46,016 bases of DNA, taken from the IMG/VR virus record IMGVR_UViG_3300025928_000015, positions 1-46,016 of that record. One strand, 5' to 3'. Below, in pieces: positions 6,689-14,407 of the stretch; the stretch's first letter is position 1; every line of letters starts with the position of its first letter. The DNA is from a virus. A program made the translations under genes and the position numbers. The notes beneath the pieces are model-generated. The model did no database searches, was not told where the DNA came from, and worked only from the letters and a program-made list of their open reading frames with translations.

Positions 6689-7068
6689 TCACGCTGCCGA
6701 TCACCGACACGCCGCAGCGCGGCTTCTACAAGATGACGCTGGTGCGCGGCGGCATCGAAGTGCCGGTGATGATCTGGTTTGGCAGGCCGGTCATCGACGG
6801 CGAGACGCAGGATCGCGCGCCGCGCTGGTGCGTCGCCATCAACGGTTTCAGCAGCCGCATCGACCGCAGCGACAGCGGCTTCAGAACGTGGCGCGCACCG
6901 ATAGATGTCGAGCTGGCGTGGCCGAGCTGCGCGAAGCATCCGATCAGCCATCACGAGTACGCGTTCCTGCGTCGTCGCACGCGCTGGGCAATCGAGCACG
7001 CGCCCGATCATCCCGCCGCCAATCCCTACAAGCCGATGAACGTCGCCAAGTTGCCCGCCGCCTTCTGA
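6685..7068 (+). CDS. conserved phage protein, unknown function
   Basis: A 127-residue protein with the pattern GFYKMTLVRGGIEVPVMIWFG near the N terminus, an ARG/Trp-rich middle and a C-terminal HEYAFLRRRTRWAIEHAPDHPAANPYKP segment. I know this pattern from early regions of alphaproteobacterial phages, where it is uncharacterised; no catalytic motif is visible. It is coupled to the zinc-ribbon gene by ATGA. Confidence 0.65.
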   Translation: MITLPITDTPQRGFYKMTLVRGGIEVPVMIWFGRPVIDGETQDRAPRWCVAINGFSSRIDRSDSGFRTWRAPIDVELAWPSCAKHPISHHEYAFLRRRTRWAIEHAPDHPAANPYKPMNVAKLPAAF

Positions 7069-7082
7069 ACGGAGCGTTGCGC

Positions 7083-7259
7083 ATGTTCGCCCAGGTGGAG
7101 CGTCTCACCCAATTCGTGCAGCTCGTCGACACGATGCGCACGGCACAGAAGCACTATTTCAAGACGCGCGACCGCGACGCGCTGATCGCCGCACGGGTTG
7201 CCGAGAGCGCCGTCGACAAGGAGCTGCGCGAGATCAGGACGCCGGAGGCCGCCAAATGA
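7083..7259 (+). CDS. small helical hypothetical protein
   Basis: A 58-residue, almost wholly helical product (VERLTQFVQLVDTMRTAQKHYF, then charged heptads). The ATG at 7083 has GGAG 12-9 bases upstream. That ribosome site sits inside CTGAACG-gag-CGTTGCG, a degenerate copy of the operator palindrome (10 of 14). The stop overlaps the next start. No family recognised. Confidence 0.55.
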   Translation: MFAQVERLTQFVQLVDTMRTAQKHYFKTRDRDALIAARVAESAVDKELREIRTPEAAK

Positions 7260-7456
7260 CCACGTCGATCTTCATGCGCCACGTCTGCGATCACTGTCGG
7301 CGCACCGTCGAGAGCGAGCACGAGAAGGACAAGCCCACCATGCCGCTGGGCTGGGAAATGATCATCGTCAGCGGGACATCGCCGCTGCTCTGCCCGGATT
7401 GCGTCGAGCTGCTGCGCGAGTGGATCAGCAAAGAACCCGAGCCAGCGGTGCACTGA
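7256..7456 (+). CDS. small zinc-ribbon hypothetical protein
   Basis: 66 residues with an N-terminal CDHC and a C-terminal CPDC pair, a classical zinc-ribbon spacing, and the middle segment MPLGWEMIIVSG. Such proteins are common in phage early operons and usually unassigned. It overlaps both neighbours by one to four bases, indicating coupled translation. Confidence 0.6.
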   Translation: MTTSIFMRHVCDHCRRTVESEHEKDKPTMPLGWEMIIVSGTSPLLCPDCVELLREWISKEPEPAVH

Positions 7457-7674
7457 TGTCGATGCGCAACAAGCTCAACGAGCGGCTCGACTACCTCAAT
7501 CCCGGCGTGCGCAGTCGCGTGATCGAAGACGTGCTGAGCGCGCTGCACACGCCGACCCCGTTCATGGTCGAGAATGGTGCCGCGTCGTTGAAGCGCGATC
7601 TCGACAAGCCCTATCAGGCGCGCGCCGAGTGGTGCTTCCAGCACATGATCCAGTCGGCGCAGGAGGGCGGCTGA
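7456..7674 (+). CDS. small hypothetical protein
   Basis: 72 residues; the ATG shares its A with the upstream TGA and the stop shares its A with the next ATG (TGATG). The product is mixed helical with LNERLDYLNPGVRSRVIEDVLSA near the start and a Trp-Cys pair near the end. No family recognised. Confidence 0.55.
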   Translation: MSMRNKLNERLDYLNPGVRSRVIEDVLSALHTPTPFMVENGAASLKRDLDKPYQARAEWCFQHMIQSAQEGG

Positions 7675-8414
7675 TGATCGACGCGCCCGCCGGCATGGGC
7701 CACAACGAGCCGCCGTCCGATCTGTTCGACCGGATCGACGAGCTGGTGCGCAACGCCGACAAGTGGATCGCCGAGCGGCCCGGCATCGCCAATGACGAGC
7801 AGGCCAAGACGGCGCAGACGTTCATCGATCAGCTGGTGATCGCGCGGCACGAGCTGGAGCGCGAGCGCGGACGCGAGCTGTCGCCGCATCAGACCGAGAT
7901 CGCGATGATCCGCACGCGCTACGAAAACCCGCTGGCGCTGCTCGATCTGTGCCTGTCGGCGATGCGCGCCAAGGCCGCCGACTGGCTGCAGAAGCTCAAG
8001 CAGCGACTGCGCGAGGATCAGGCCCGCTTCGAGCGCGAGGCGAAGACGCTGCGCAGCTTCGCCGACGAGATGGCACGAGAGGCGGCGCAGCCGACCGCCA
8101 GCATCGAGGAACAGCGCGCCGCTCAGAAGGCCGAGGAAGCAGCCGTCCAGGCCGAGCGACGCGCCGACCAGAAGCCCAAGCGCGCACAGGTCAAGGGCGA
8201 CTACGCCGGGCGCGCGATGTCGCTGCGCACCTACTGGCACGCCCGCGTGCTCGACAAGACGGTGGCGCTGCAGACCTACGCCAGCAACGAAAACGTGCGC
8301 AACGCTGCGTTGGTCGCCGCGCTCAAGGAAGCCGAGGCGCTCGCGAAGAAGGCCAAGCGCGCCGACGCCGCGCCGGCTGGCTTTGAATTCTACGTCGACG
8401 AGAGGGCAACATGA
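7674..8414 (+). CDS. coiled-coil early protein with GHN motif
   Basis: 246 residues. It starts with MGHNEPPSDLFDRIDELV (positions 8-25), continues with DEQAKTAQTFIDQLVIARHELE, then a long charged helical region (about 85-170) that should form a coiled coil, and a C-terminal globular part with YAGRAMSLRTYWHARV. I know proteins of this layout from alphaproteobacterial phages next to recombination genes, without a proven function. It lies about 1.2 kb upstream of the annealing-protein candidate; a role as recombination or nuclease partner is inference. Confidence 0.65.
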   Translation: MIDAPAGMGHNEPPSDLFDRIDELVRNADKWIAERPGIANDEQAKTAQTFIDQLVIARHELERERGRELSPHQTEIAMIRTRYENPLALLDLCLSAMRAKAADWLQKLKQRLREDQARFEREAKTLRSFADEMAREAAQPTASIEEQRAAQKAEEAAVQAERRADQKPKRAQVKGDYAGRAMSLRTYWHARVLDKTVALQTYASNENVRNAALVAALKEAEALAKKAKRADAAPAGFEFYVDERAT

Positions 8415-8569
8415 CCATGTCGATGCCCGTGTCGCTCGACGGATGGGAAGCCATCGCCGACTTTGCGTGTCTGCTGTTCGCGCTGATGGGCGTCTCGTCG
8501 CTGCTGCAATGGCTGTGCGCCGATCCCGACGCCGAGCACGACGAGCACGACGAGGACTTCTGGTCATGA
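8411..8569 (+). CDS. small single-span membrane protein
   Basis: A 52-residue product with one hydrophobic segment (IADFACLLFALMGVSSLLQWLCA) and a very acidic His/Asp/Glu C-terminal tail (AEHDEHDEDFW). The ATG overlaps the upstream stop and its own stop overlaps the next ATG, so the gene is tightly embedded. The acidic His-rich tail could bind metal. Unknown function. Confidence 0.55.
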   Translation: MTMSMPVSLDGWEAIADFACLLFALMGVSSLLQWLCADPDAEHDEHDEDFWS

Positions 8570-8754
8570 CCGACGAGCTGCGCAAGGCGGCGCGGATCGT
8601 CGCGCGCGACAAGCTGCACAGTCGGCTTCGCCGCATCGCGCGCGATGCCGTGGCGGGCGGCCAGCTCGACCGCGACGATGTCGCCGACTGTTTCGAGGCA
8701 GTGATCGACGAATTTCGCAGCCGCTTTGTTCAACAGCAGGAGAAAAGTCGATGA
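8566..8754 (+). CDS. small helical hypothetical protein
   Basis: 62 residues, basic and helical (RKAARIVARDKLHSRLRRIARDAV, then DVADCFEAVIDEFRSRF). The second half looks like a short two-helix unit. It is coupled by four-base overlaps on both sides. No family recognised. Confidence 0.55.
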   Translation: MTDELRKAARIVARDKLHSRLRRIARDAVAGGQLDRDDVADCFEAVIDEFRSRFVQQQEKSR

Positions 8755-9272
8755 GCACCGAAGAACTGCAAACCCGCGTCGCCGAACTCGAAGACCGCCT
8801 GCAACGCGTCAAGGATGCCGTCGCGCCGACGCCGACGCCGCCGACGCCGAAGCCGCGCAATCACGACGCGGTCGACATCGAGGGCATCTGCAATGCCGTG
8901 ATCGAACGCCTGCAGGAGCGTGCGCCTTCGCTCGTGCGGCTGGCCGACACGCAGCCCGAGATCGAGGTGCACACCTATCGCCCGGTGCGCATCGTCGAGG
9001 GCTCGTCGACCAAAGGCCGTGCGCTGCGGCTGATCGCCGAGGGCTTCCTGTCGGAAGGGCGCACGATGACCGAAGTGAAGATCGAGATGGAACGCACCGG
9101 CAGCCCGGTCAACCCCGGCACCGTCCACGGCGTGCTGCAGCAACTGATCGTCGAGCGCATCCTCGTGCGCGAGGGCACTGATCGCAAGCCGCTCTACCGC
9201 GCGAGCGGTGCCAAGGTGACCCACGTCGAGCACGACGAGGCCTCGCCACAAGCTGCCTCAGTGGCCGCCTGA
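8751..9272 (+). CDS. coiled-coil and winged-helix-like protein
   Basis: 173 residues. The first 30 form a heptad-rich coiled coil (ELQTRVAELEDRLQRVKDAV), then a Pro/Thr linker (PTPTPPTPKP), a helical part, and from about residue 85 a domain that reads as a winged helix: KGRALRLIAEGFLSEGRTMTEVKIEME, NPGTVHGVLQQLIVERILVRE and the wing KPLYRAS. It is probably a DNA-binding oligomer. No specific target can be named; the gene lies upstream of the annealing-protein candidate. Confidence 0.6.
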   Translation: MSTEELQTRVAELEDRLQRVKDAVAPTPTPPTPKPRNHDAVDIEGICNAVIERLQERAPSLVRLADTQPEIEVHTYRPVRIVEGSSTKGRALRLIAEGFLSEGRTMTEVKIEMERTGSPVNPGTVHGVLQQLIVERILVREGTDRKPLYRASGAKVTHVEHDEASPQAASVAA

Positions 9273-9295
9273 ACATGAACGGGGAGGGCGTCGCC

Positions 9296-9580
9296 ATGAA
9301 GCTCACATCGAACGAGGCCATCCGCCGGGTCAACGCCAGATCGCGCGATCTTTTCATCTCGCTCAAGGATGCTGCGGCGTTCTTCGAGGAAATGGGCCTG
9401 ACGCGCGACGATCTCACTGCCGCCTTGCGCGCCGGCATCATCGAGAGCACCGGCGTTCCGGTCACGCTCGGCGGCTCGACGACCTATCACAACGTCGAGC
9501 TGTGCGTCGCTGATCTGATCTCCGCTGCAGCGCGGACACTCGCCGACAAAGAAGGCGAACACGGCCCAAGGAGGATTTGA
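9296..9580 (+). CDS. hypothetical early protein
   Basis: 94 residues from the ATG at 9296, preceded by GGGGAGGG seven bases upstream; an ATG at 9275 would place that ribosome site inside the gene and is less likely. The sequence is helical at first (SLKDAAAFFEEMGLTRDDLTAALRAGII) and then strand-rich. No family recognised. The stop lies just upstream of the next gene's ribosome site. Confidence 0.6.
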   Translation: MKLTSNEAIRRVNARSRDLFISLKDAAAFFEEMGLTRDDLTAALRAGIIESTGVPVTLGGSTTYHNVELCVADLISAAARTLADKEGEHGPRRI

Positions 9581-9582
9581 AA

Positions 9583-10740
9583 ATGGCACGCCCCCCCGAA
9601 TTGATTTCCGACGACGACCCGATGGTGCAGGCAGTGGCGACGCTGCAGCAGGGTCGCATGCCCGAAGGCACCACCATCGTCAACGAGCGCTCGGTGTTCG
9701 GTGACATCATCACCGCGCAGCCGATCAAGGTGGCGCGCAACGAGCCGAACATCCTGCGCCGCATCGATGCGATGGCGCAGGCCAACGGCGAGAGCTGGTA
9801 CTATTCGTTCCCGGTCCGAAATCGCCGCACCGGCAAGATCGACCGCATCGAAGGCCCGTCCATCGAGTGCGCCGACGCCGTCGCGCGCTACTACGGCAAC
9901 TGCCAAGTGCAGAGCGCGCTGGCCGCCGAGACGCCGACGCAGTGGATCTTCGCCAGCCGCTTCGTCGATCTCGAAACCGGCTATTCGCTGATCCGCCCGT
10001 TTCTGCAGCCCAAGAGTGGAGCCCGCCTGGGCGGCGAGGACAACGAGCGCCGCGTGCAGATCGCCTTCGGCATCGGCGTCAGCAAGTGTCAACGCAACGT
10101 TGTCGATCACGCGCTGAAGGATGTGATGGAGCGAGCATTCAAGGCCGCGAAGAATTCGCTGGTCGAGAAGATCGGCAAAAATCTGCCCGAGGCGCGCGCC
10201 CGCGTCGTCAAGTTTATCCGCGAGATCGGCGGCGACACGTTGCTGGCCCGCGTCGAGGTGCTCAATCAGCGCAAGGTCGACGAGTGGCTCGCGCCGGATG
10301 TCGCCCGTCTGATCGCCGAGTGCAAGGCGATCCACGACGGCATGGCGTCGGTCGACGAGACGTGGCCGCGCGAAGCGCCGCCCGAGCCGCGACGCGAAGA
10401 CAACGTGACCGATGTGGCTGCGCCGGCATCCCCGCCAGCGCAGCCCGTCGAGGGCGAGGCGGCGACTGCTCAGAGCGCCGCCGCGACCGGAGGCGGCGAC
10501 GCCCCACCCAAGCCGACCTCCGGTCCGCCCGAGACGAACCCGTGGCGCGTGCCCGACGACGTGGTCGGGCAGGACGCCATCATCAAGGCGCTGCACGCGC
10601 TGATCGACAAGGCGGCGAGCGACGATCATCTCGAGGAAATCCGCACTGGCAACCAAGAGCGCATCACCAAATTCTCGCAGGCCAAGCAGGCCGATCTCTA
10701 TCGCCGCATGGGCGACAAGTCGCGGGAGCTCCAGCGGTGA
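9583..10740 (+). CDS. candidate single-strand annealing/recombination protein
   Basis: 385 residues, the largest early rightward gene. The conserved-looking core (about 60-210) contains WYYSFPVRNRRTGK, IEGPSIECADAVARYYGN, ASRFVDLETGYS and FGIGVSKCQRNVVDHALKD; then a helical part, a Pro/Ala-rich linker and a C-terminal helical tail. I know this core from phages in the place of a Rad52/RecT-like annealing protein. That assignment is inference, and no helix-hairpin or ATPase motif is visible. The perfect AGGAGG ribosome site seven bases before ATG 9583 suggests high expression. A CAACG-N3-CGTTG palindrome (10089-10103) lies inside the gene. Confidence 0.6.
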   Translation: MARPPELISDDDPMVQAVATLQQGRMPEGTTIVNERSVFGDIITAQPIKVARNEPNILRRIDAMAQANGESWYYSFPVRNRRTGKIDRIEGPSIECADAVARYYGNCQVQSALAAETPTQWIFASRFVDLETGYSLIRPFLQPKSGARLGGEDNERRVQIAFGIGVSKCQRNVVDHALKDVMERAFKAAKNSLVEKIGKNLPEARARVVKFIREIGGDTLLARVEVLNQRKVDEWLAPDVARLIAECKAIHDGMASVDETWPREAPPEPRREDNVTDVAAPASPPAQPVEGEAATAQSAAATGGGDAPPKPTSGPPETNPWRVPDDVVGQDAIIKALHALIDKAASDDHLEEIRTGNQERITKFSQAKQADLYRRMGDKSRELQR

Positions 10741-10967
10741 GCTTCATCGCGACAGCGAGCTTCCGCTGCGACGGCTGCCGGATCGAGAGCCAGCCCATAG
10801 AGCTGTGCGCCGACATCCTGCAGGCCGTGCTGCCGGTGAAATGGCTGCGCGTCGAGACGGGCGAAGTGCAGCGCGAGATCGACGTGCGCTCGATCAAGCA
10901 CTTCTGCCCGATCTGCGCGCCGCTGGTCGCGGCCTTTCTCAACACGCGACGACAGGCGCAGGCATGA
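10737..10967 (+). CDS. small zinc-ribbon protein
   Basis: 76 residues starting at a GTG that overlaps the upstream stop (GTGA), with GGGAG eight bases before. Cysteine pairs CDGC near the start and CPIC near the end can hold one zinc ion. The middle is an alternating strand pattern. Unknown function; translated with its neighbours. Confidence 0.6.
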   Translation: MSFIATASFRCDGCRIESQPIELCADILQAVLPVKWLRVETGEVQREIDVRSIKHFCPICAPLVAAFLNTRRQAQA

Positions 10968-11200
10968 CCGACGTGCGCTCCCTGATCGCGGGCACCGAGC
11001 ACGCCGAGCTGGTCGAGCGCATCCGACCGCTGCTCGCCGGTCGCCATCCCGCGCTGCAGAGCGCCGTGATCGCCGATCTCGCCGCGATCTGGCTGGCCGG
11101 GCACGACAAGGCGCTGCGGGTCGAGCTGTTCGGCGCGCACGTCGCGCTGATCCAGCAGCTGGTGGCCGTCAACGCCGCGATGATGGGGACCGAGCCATGA
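10964..11200 (+). CDS. hypothetical protein, helical
   Basis: 78 residues, overlapping both neighbours by four bases (ATGA). The C-terminal half (ALQSAVIADLAAIWLAGHDKALRVELFGAHVALIQQLVAVNAAMM) is strongly helical and partly hydrophobic but too charged for a clear membrane span. It resembles small uncharacterised phage proteins with a conserved Trp-Leu-Ala-Gly helix. Confidence 0.55.
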   Translation: MTDVRSLIAGTEHAELVERIRPLLAGRHPALQSAVIADLAAIWLAGHDKALRVELFGAHVALIQQLVAVNAAMMGTEP

Positions 11201-11598
11201 AGCGCAAGCTGCCGAAGGCGATCAGCTTCGAGGGCTGGGATTGGGGCGACTTCGAGGAGTCGGTCGGGGCGTTCTTCGAGGCGCTCAGCGATACGATGAC
11301 GGCGGCGGTCGCCAAAGACATGGCCAAGGTGATCGACGACCAGGCCGACCAAGACGGCATCGACGTGTCGCTGATGCCGGGCGGGAACGGCGGCGAGCTG
11401 CCCGAGATCAGCGTCGACTTGGGATTTCTCACGACCAAGGGCGCAGCCGTCGACGAGATCGACAGCGCTCATGTCGAGATCGGTCTGCCCGATCTGCTCG
11501 ACGAGCTGATCGAGCGCGACCGCAACGCCGCGCGGGACTTGCTGCCCGCCTTCCGCGCGATGGTCGTCAAGCTCGAAGCCCTGCAGGTTCAATCATGA
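11197..11598 (+). CDS. acidic hypothetical protein
   Basis: 133 residues, very acidic, with a Trp-rich start (FEGWDWGDFEESVGAFFEAL) and a helical C terminus (ERDRNAARDLLPAFRAMVVKLEAL). The charge and size would suit a DNA mimic or a regulator of a DNA-binding protein, but no family is recognised and this is speculation. Coupled by overlaps with both neighbours. Confidence 0.55.
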   Translation: MKRKLPKAISFEGWDWGDFEESVGAFFEALSDTMTAAVAKDMAKVIDDQADQDGIDVSLMPGGNGGELPEISVDLGFLTTKGAAVDEIDSAHVEIGLPDLLDELIERDRNAARDLLPAFRAMVVKLEALQVQS

Positions 11599-12296
11599 GC
11601 GACGACAACATCAGACAGGCGCGCCCGCGCTTCGCCCTCGACGACGTGCCGATGCGCATGCGCAAGCTGCCGCTCGATCATCGCGGCTTCCCCGTGCCGT
11701 GGTTCGTGGCGTGGTTCCGCGACGGCAAGACCGTCAATCCAGGTTACGGCGAGCCCGACTTCCGCGTCGTCGACACGCCCAAGCTGGGGCGCGCGGTGAA
11801 GGAGCGACTGTGCTGGGTGTGCGGCGAGCGCCTCGGTCGTCATCTCGCCTTCGTCATCGGCCCGATGTGCGCGGTGAACAGGATCAACAGCGAGCCGCCG
11901 TCGCATCGCGAGTGCGCGCTGTTCTCGATGCGTGGCTGCCCGTTCCTGTCGCGCCCGCGCATGCGACGCAACGAGAAGGACATGCCGGCGGGCACCGTCG
12001 ACGCTGCCGGTCGGCCCGTCGACCGCAATCCCGGCGTCATGGCGCTGTGGACGACGACGGGCTACAAGCCCGTCAGCGCCGAATTGGGGAACCCCGGCGT
12101 GCTGTTCCAGCTCGGCGATCCCGAGCGCGTCGAATGGTTCGCCGAAGGGCGTGCAGCCACACGCGTTGAAGTCGACGCAGCCCTGTCGAGCGGTCTGCCG
12201 ACGCTGCGCGCGATTGCCGAAACCGAAGGACAAGATGCCGTCGATCAGTTGGTCGCGCTGATCGATCGGATGCAGCCCCTTCTGCCGCGACCATGA
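11595..12296 (+). CDS. conserved phage protein with cysteine cluster
   Basis: 233 residues. The N-terminal half carries PRFALDDVPMRMRKLP, HRGFPVPWFVAWF and CWVCGERLGRHLAFVIGPMCAVNR, followed by HRECALFSMRGCPFL; the cysteines and histidines could bind zinc. The C-terminal half contains WTTTGYKPV, LGDPERVEWFAEGR and a helical tail. I know this layout from phage early regions, where it is uncharacterised. Start overlaps the previous stop. Confidence 0.65.
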   Translation: MSDDNIRQARPRFALDDVPMRMRKLPLDHRGFPVPWFVAWFRDGKTVNPGYGEPDFRVVDTPKLGRAVKERLCWVCGERLGRHLAFVIGPMCAVNRINSEPPSHRECALFSMRGCPFLSRPRMRRNEKDMPAGTVDAAGRPVDRNPGVMALWTTTGYKPVSAELGNPGVLFQLGDPERVEWFAEGRAATRVEVDAALSSGLPTLRAIAETEGQDAVDQLVALIDRMQPLLPRP

Positions 12297-12309
12297 AGGG
12301 AGATACGTG

Positions 12310-12618
12310 ATGGATACTCTGCTGCACGACACTGCCCAGACCGAGCGCGTCGTCGCCGTGATCAACGGCCACGAGGCACACCGCAACACGAACGTCGATC
12401 CGCCGTCGCTCGCCGACTGCGCGTCGCGTGCCGGTGGCGTCAAGGGCGTGGTTTCTCTCAACGTCACCAACGAGGAAAGGGAAGCGCTATGGGCGAGCTG
12501 CTACACCGACCACCGGGAGAAGACGATCCCGGTCCCGCGTCGCATGCTGATCCACCTGTTGCTGGATCACGCCCATCTGCTCTGCAAGCTGGTCATGCTG
12601 CGCGGCTCGCCCAGCTGA
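12310..12618 (+). CDS. hypothetical protein
   Basis: 102 residues from ATG 12310, preceded by GAAGGGAGA; a GTG directly before it (12307) is equally placed. No domain recognised; the end (PRRMLIHLLLDHAHLLCKLVML) is a hydrophobic helix. The 3' part overlaps a second frame with its own strong ribosome site (12489-12722), and the two cannot be ranked from sequence alone. Confidence 0.5.
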   Translation: MDTLLHDTAQTERVVAVINGHEAHRNTNVDPPSLADCASRAGGVKGVVSLNVTNEEREALWASCYTDHREKTIPVPRRMLIHLLLDHAHLLCKLVMLRGSPS

Positions 12619-12722
12619 TCGTGTGGCCGGTGCATCTGCTCTGGCTTGTGTTCCTGATCGCGGTTGTCGCGGTGATCCCCTCCGGCCAGCGCGCGCAGCG
12701 CCAACTTCGGCGGGGCAAATGA
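12489..12722 (+). CDS. overlapping small membrane protein
   Basis: 77 residues in the +1-shifted frame of the preceding gene. The first half is Pro/Ala-rich without clear structure; the C-terminal part (LIVWPVHLLWLVFLIAVVAVIPSG) is an unmistakable membrane span with a basic end (RAQRQLRRGK), i.e. positive-inside cytoplasmic tail. AGGAAAGGGAAG just upstream supports ATG 12489; a GTG at 12621 would give only the span. Either way a small membrane protein is likely. Confidence 0.45.
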   Translation: MGELLHRPPGEDDPGPASHADPPVAGSRPSALQAGHAARLAQLIVWPVHLLWLVFLIAVVAVIPSGQRAQRQLRRGK

Positions 12723-12743
12723 ACGAGTAGGGAGTAGCGTCCC

Positions 12744-12971
12744 GTGGCACACGAGCGTACCGACGAGATCATGCAGGGCCTGGCACGTGCCATCGACGGC
12801 ACGCTGCCGGGTCTTGCGTTCTCGCTTTTCATCTGGCCGACCGACGAACAGCCCAGCGAGGGCAACGTCAACTATGTGTCGAATGTGCCGCGCGCGCAGC
12901 GTGACGAGATCGCGGCAATGATGCGCGCAGTGTTACGCCGCTGGGAGGGCGACCAGCAAGTCGGACGGTGA
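12744..12971 (+). CDS. conserved small phage protein
   Basis: 75 residues starting at GTG 12744. The pattern [26 protein letters not shown], then [28 protein letters not shown], is one I know from many phage and prophage early regions; it has no assigned function. The stop overlaps the NrdR-like GTG start by four bases. Confidence 0.65.
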   Translation: MAHERTDEIMQGLARAIDGTLPGLAFSLFIWPTDEQPSEGNVNYVSNVPRAQRDEIAAMMRAVLRRWEGDQQVGR

Positions 12972-13285
12972 GCAAGCCGAAGGGTCTTGGGTTGGTGTGC
13001 CCGCTCTGCGGGGCGGGTGACAGTCGAGTGGCCGACAGCCGCGCGAGCGGCGACATGATCCGGCGGCGCAGACTGTGCGCCAAGTGCAGCAAGCGCTGGA
13101 CGACGTTCGAGCTGAGCGTCACCGACGACGAGACGCTGCACGGCTTTCATGCGGCCATGCGACTGAGCGGCGAGCTGGCGACCATGCCGAAGGCCGGGCG
13201 ACTGATCGTCGAGCGCCTGATCGCGCTGCTGTCGCGACAGGGCGCCATGCTCGAGGCCGTGCTCGACGACGAGGCGACCCAATGA
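12968..13285 (+). CDS. NrdR-like zinc-ribbon regulator without ATP-cone
   Basis: 105 residues from GTG 12968. Residues 11-48 follow the NrdR N-terminal zinc ribbon closely: CPLCG, the [15 protein letters not shown] stretch, CAKC and WTTFE. NrdR represses ribonucleotide reductase genes through this ribbon and senses dATP/ATP through a following ATP-cone. Here the ATP-cone is absent: the rest is a short helical tail ([21 protein letters not shown]). It may bind NrdR boxes or other DNA without nucleotide control; this is inference. Sits directly before the excisionase gene. Confidence 0.75.
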   Translation: MSKPKGLGLVCPLCGAGDSRVADSRASGDMIRRRRLCAKCSKRWTTFELSVTDDETLHGFHAAMRLSGELATMPKAGRLIVERLIALLSRQGAMLEAVLDDEATQ

Positions 13286-13530
13286 CGGCAAGCGAGCGAC
13301 GCCATCGCAGCCAGCCGCGGCGCGGTCTGCGCCGGCTGGAAGCGGCAGAATATCTCGGACTGAGCGCGCGCAAATTCGATGCGCTCGTGCGCGACGGCAA
13401 GATGCCGAAGCCGAAGCGCGTCGACAGCATCCCGATCTGGGACATCGACATGCTCGACCACTTTTTCGACCTGCTGCCGGACAGCGACGCCGACGCTGGC
13501 AACGCGTCGGGCTCGCGCTTTGTGCGCTGA
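13282..13530 (+). CDS. excisionase-like, AlpA/MerR-type helix-turn-helix
   Basis: 82 residues with a compact winged helix-turn-helix: [31 protein letters not shown], then [14 protein letters not shown], the standard pattern of phage excisionases and AlpA-type regulators. An Xis role is supported by the integrase about 1.1 kb downstream. Start overlaps the NrdR-like stop. It ends the first rightward early unit; a 144-base gap with a second promoter follows. Confidence 0.75.
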   Translation: MTASERRHRSQPRRGLRRLEAAEYLGLSARKFDALVRDGKMPKPKRVDSIPIWDIDMLDHFFDLLPDSDADAGNASGSRFVR

Positions 13531-13607
13531 GACGCGCCGTCGCAGGCTAAAGCCGCGCTCGGCTTGTGACGGACGGGCCAGCCCAGGTTGACAGTCGTTT
13601 CCGACGC

Positions 13608-13636
13608 TTCGGCCCGATCAACGGAGCGTTTATACT
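13608..13636 (+). promoter_or_regulatory. second rightward promoter with operator
   Basis: TATACT (13631-13636) is a good -10; TTCGGC at 13608-13613 is a weak -35 at 17 bases. The palindrome ATCAACG-gag-CGTTTAT fills 13617-13633, so a bound repressor would block this promoter. A TTGACA lies further upstream (13588-13593), too far to pair with this -10. The promoter reads into the gene at 13675 and the integrase block. Confidence 0.6.
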
Positions 13637-13674
13637 GTTCCTGCGTCGATTTTGACGCGATGAACGGAGACGAC

Positions 13675-13947
13675 ATGCCTACCAAGAGACGCGACCCCGA
13701 GCTGGATCGGCTGCTCGCCGAGTATCACAAGGAGCAAGAGAAGCAGGGCGAGCGCAACGCCGCTCGTGATCTGCGCATGAAGCGCAAGGGCTACACCCAC
13801 AAGGTGCTCGCCTGCATCCACCCGAGCGCGGGTGGCGACGACTTCTTCACGCAGACCTACTTCAAGGGCGAGCCGACGAAGGTCGACATCGCCGCGCTGC
13901 TGCGCAAGTCGGCAGTGAAGGACGACTATCGCGTGGAGGTGCTGTGA
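13675..13947 (+). CDS. hypothetical basic protein
   Basis: 90 residues. The first half is highly charged and helical (LDRLLAEYHKEQEKQGERNAARDL), the second more globular (YTHKVLACIHPSAGGDDFFTQTYF). The start ATG 13675 has GGAGA seven bases upstream; the 14 bases GAACGGAGACGACA covering this site recur before the gene at 35760. No family recognised. Confidence 0.6.
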   Translation: MPTKRRDPELDRLLAEYHKEQEKQGERNAARDLRMKRKGYTHKVLACIHPSAGGDDFFTQTYFKGEPTKVDIAALLRKSAVKDDYRVEVL

Positions 13948-14261
13948 TGGCGACATGGCGCGAGGAATTCCCCGACTTCCCGGTCGAGGACATGATCGAC
14001 ATCCCGCAGGGCTTCGTCGATCAGAGTTGGCACAACGACACGTGCCCGTGCTTCGACAACGAGCGCGCCGGCCTGCGACTGTGGGTCGACTACAAGGACA
14101 AGGCTCAGCGCGAGATGCCCAACGTGTCGTCGCGCTTTCTGCTGACCGACATCGACGGCGAGCACACGATCATCGCCCACAGCGAGACGTGGGACGTGAT
14201 CGAGCGCGCGATCTGTCAGCGCTACGTCGACATCGTGCTCCAGAACGGGGTGAAGTCGTGA
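13947..14261 (+). CDS. hypothetical protein
   Basis: 104 residues; ATG 13947 shares its A with the previous TGA. A mixed alpha/beta sequence with WREEFPDFPVEDMIDIP, a central CPCFDNERAGLRLWVDY and FLLTDIDGEHTII. It reads like a small globular protein of unknown family. The stop overlaps the next GTG. Confidence 0.55.
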   Translation: MATWREEFPDFPVEDMIDIPQGFVDQSWHNDTCPCFDNERAGLRLWVDYKDKAQREMPNVSSRFLLTDIDGEHTIIAHSETWDVIERAICQRYVDIVLQNGVKS

Positions 14262-14407
14262 CGATCAATCGAACGATACGACCCGACGGGCGCGTGCGCG
14301 TCGAGATCGTCAGCGAGCGCGCCCGCGTCGTGTGGGACGAGCTGAGCGCGAGCGAGGCCGACGCGCTGGTCGGCGAGCTGCAACGTCTGATCGAGGTGAA
14401 GTCGTGA
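14258..14407 (+). CDS. small hypothetical protein
   Basis: 49 residues from GTG 14258 (GTGA overlap). The N-terminal part is strand-like (RPDGRVRVEIVSERARVVWDEL), the rest an acidic helix. Only the tight coupling with both neighbours supports it. Confidence 0.45.
   Translation: MTINRTIRPDGRVRVEIVSERARVVWDELSASEADALVGELQRLIEVKS

Noticed and set aside
10088-10104. GTCAACG-caa-CGTTGTC inside the annealing-protein candidate
   Set aside because: The core fits the operator palindrome, but it is deep in a coding region with only 11 of 14 arm matches, so I did not list it as a site. It should be included in a weight-matrix scan.
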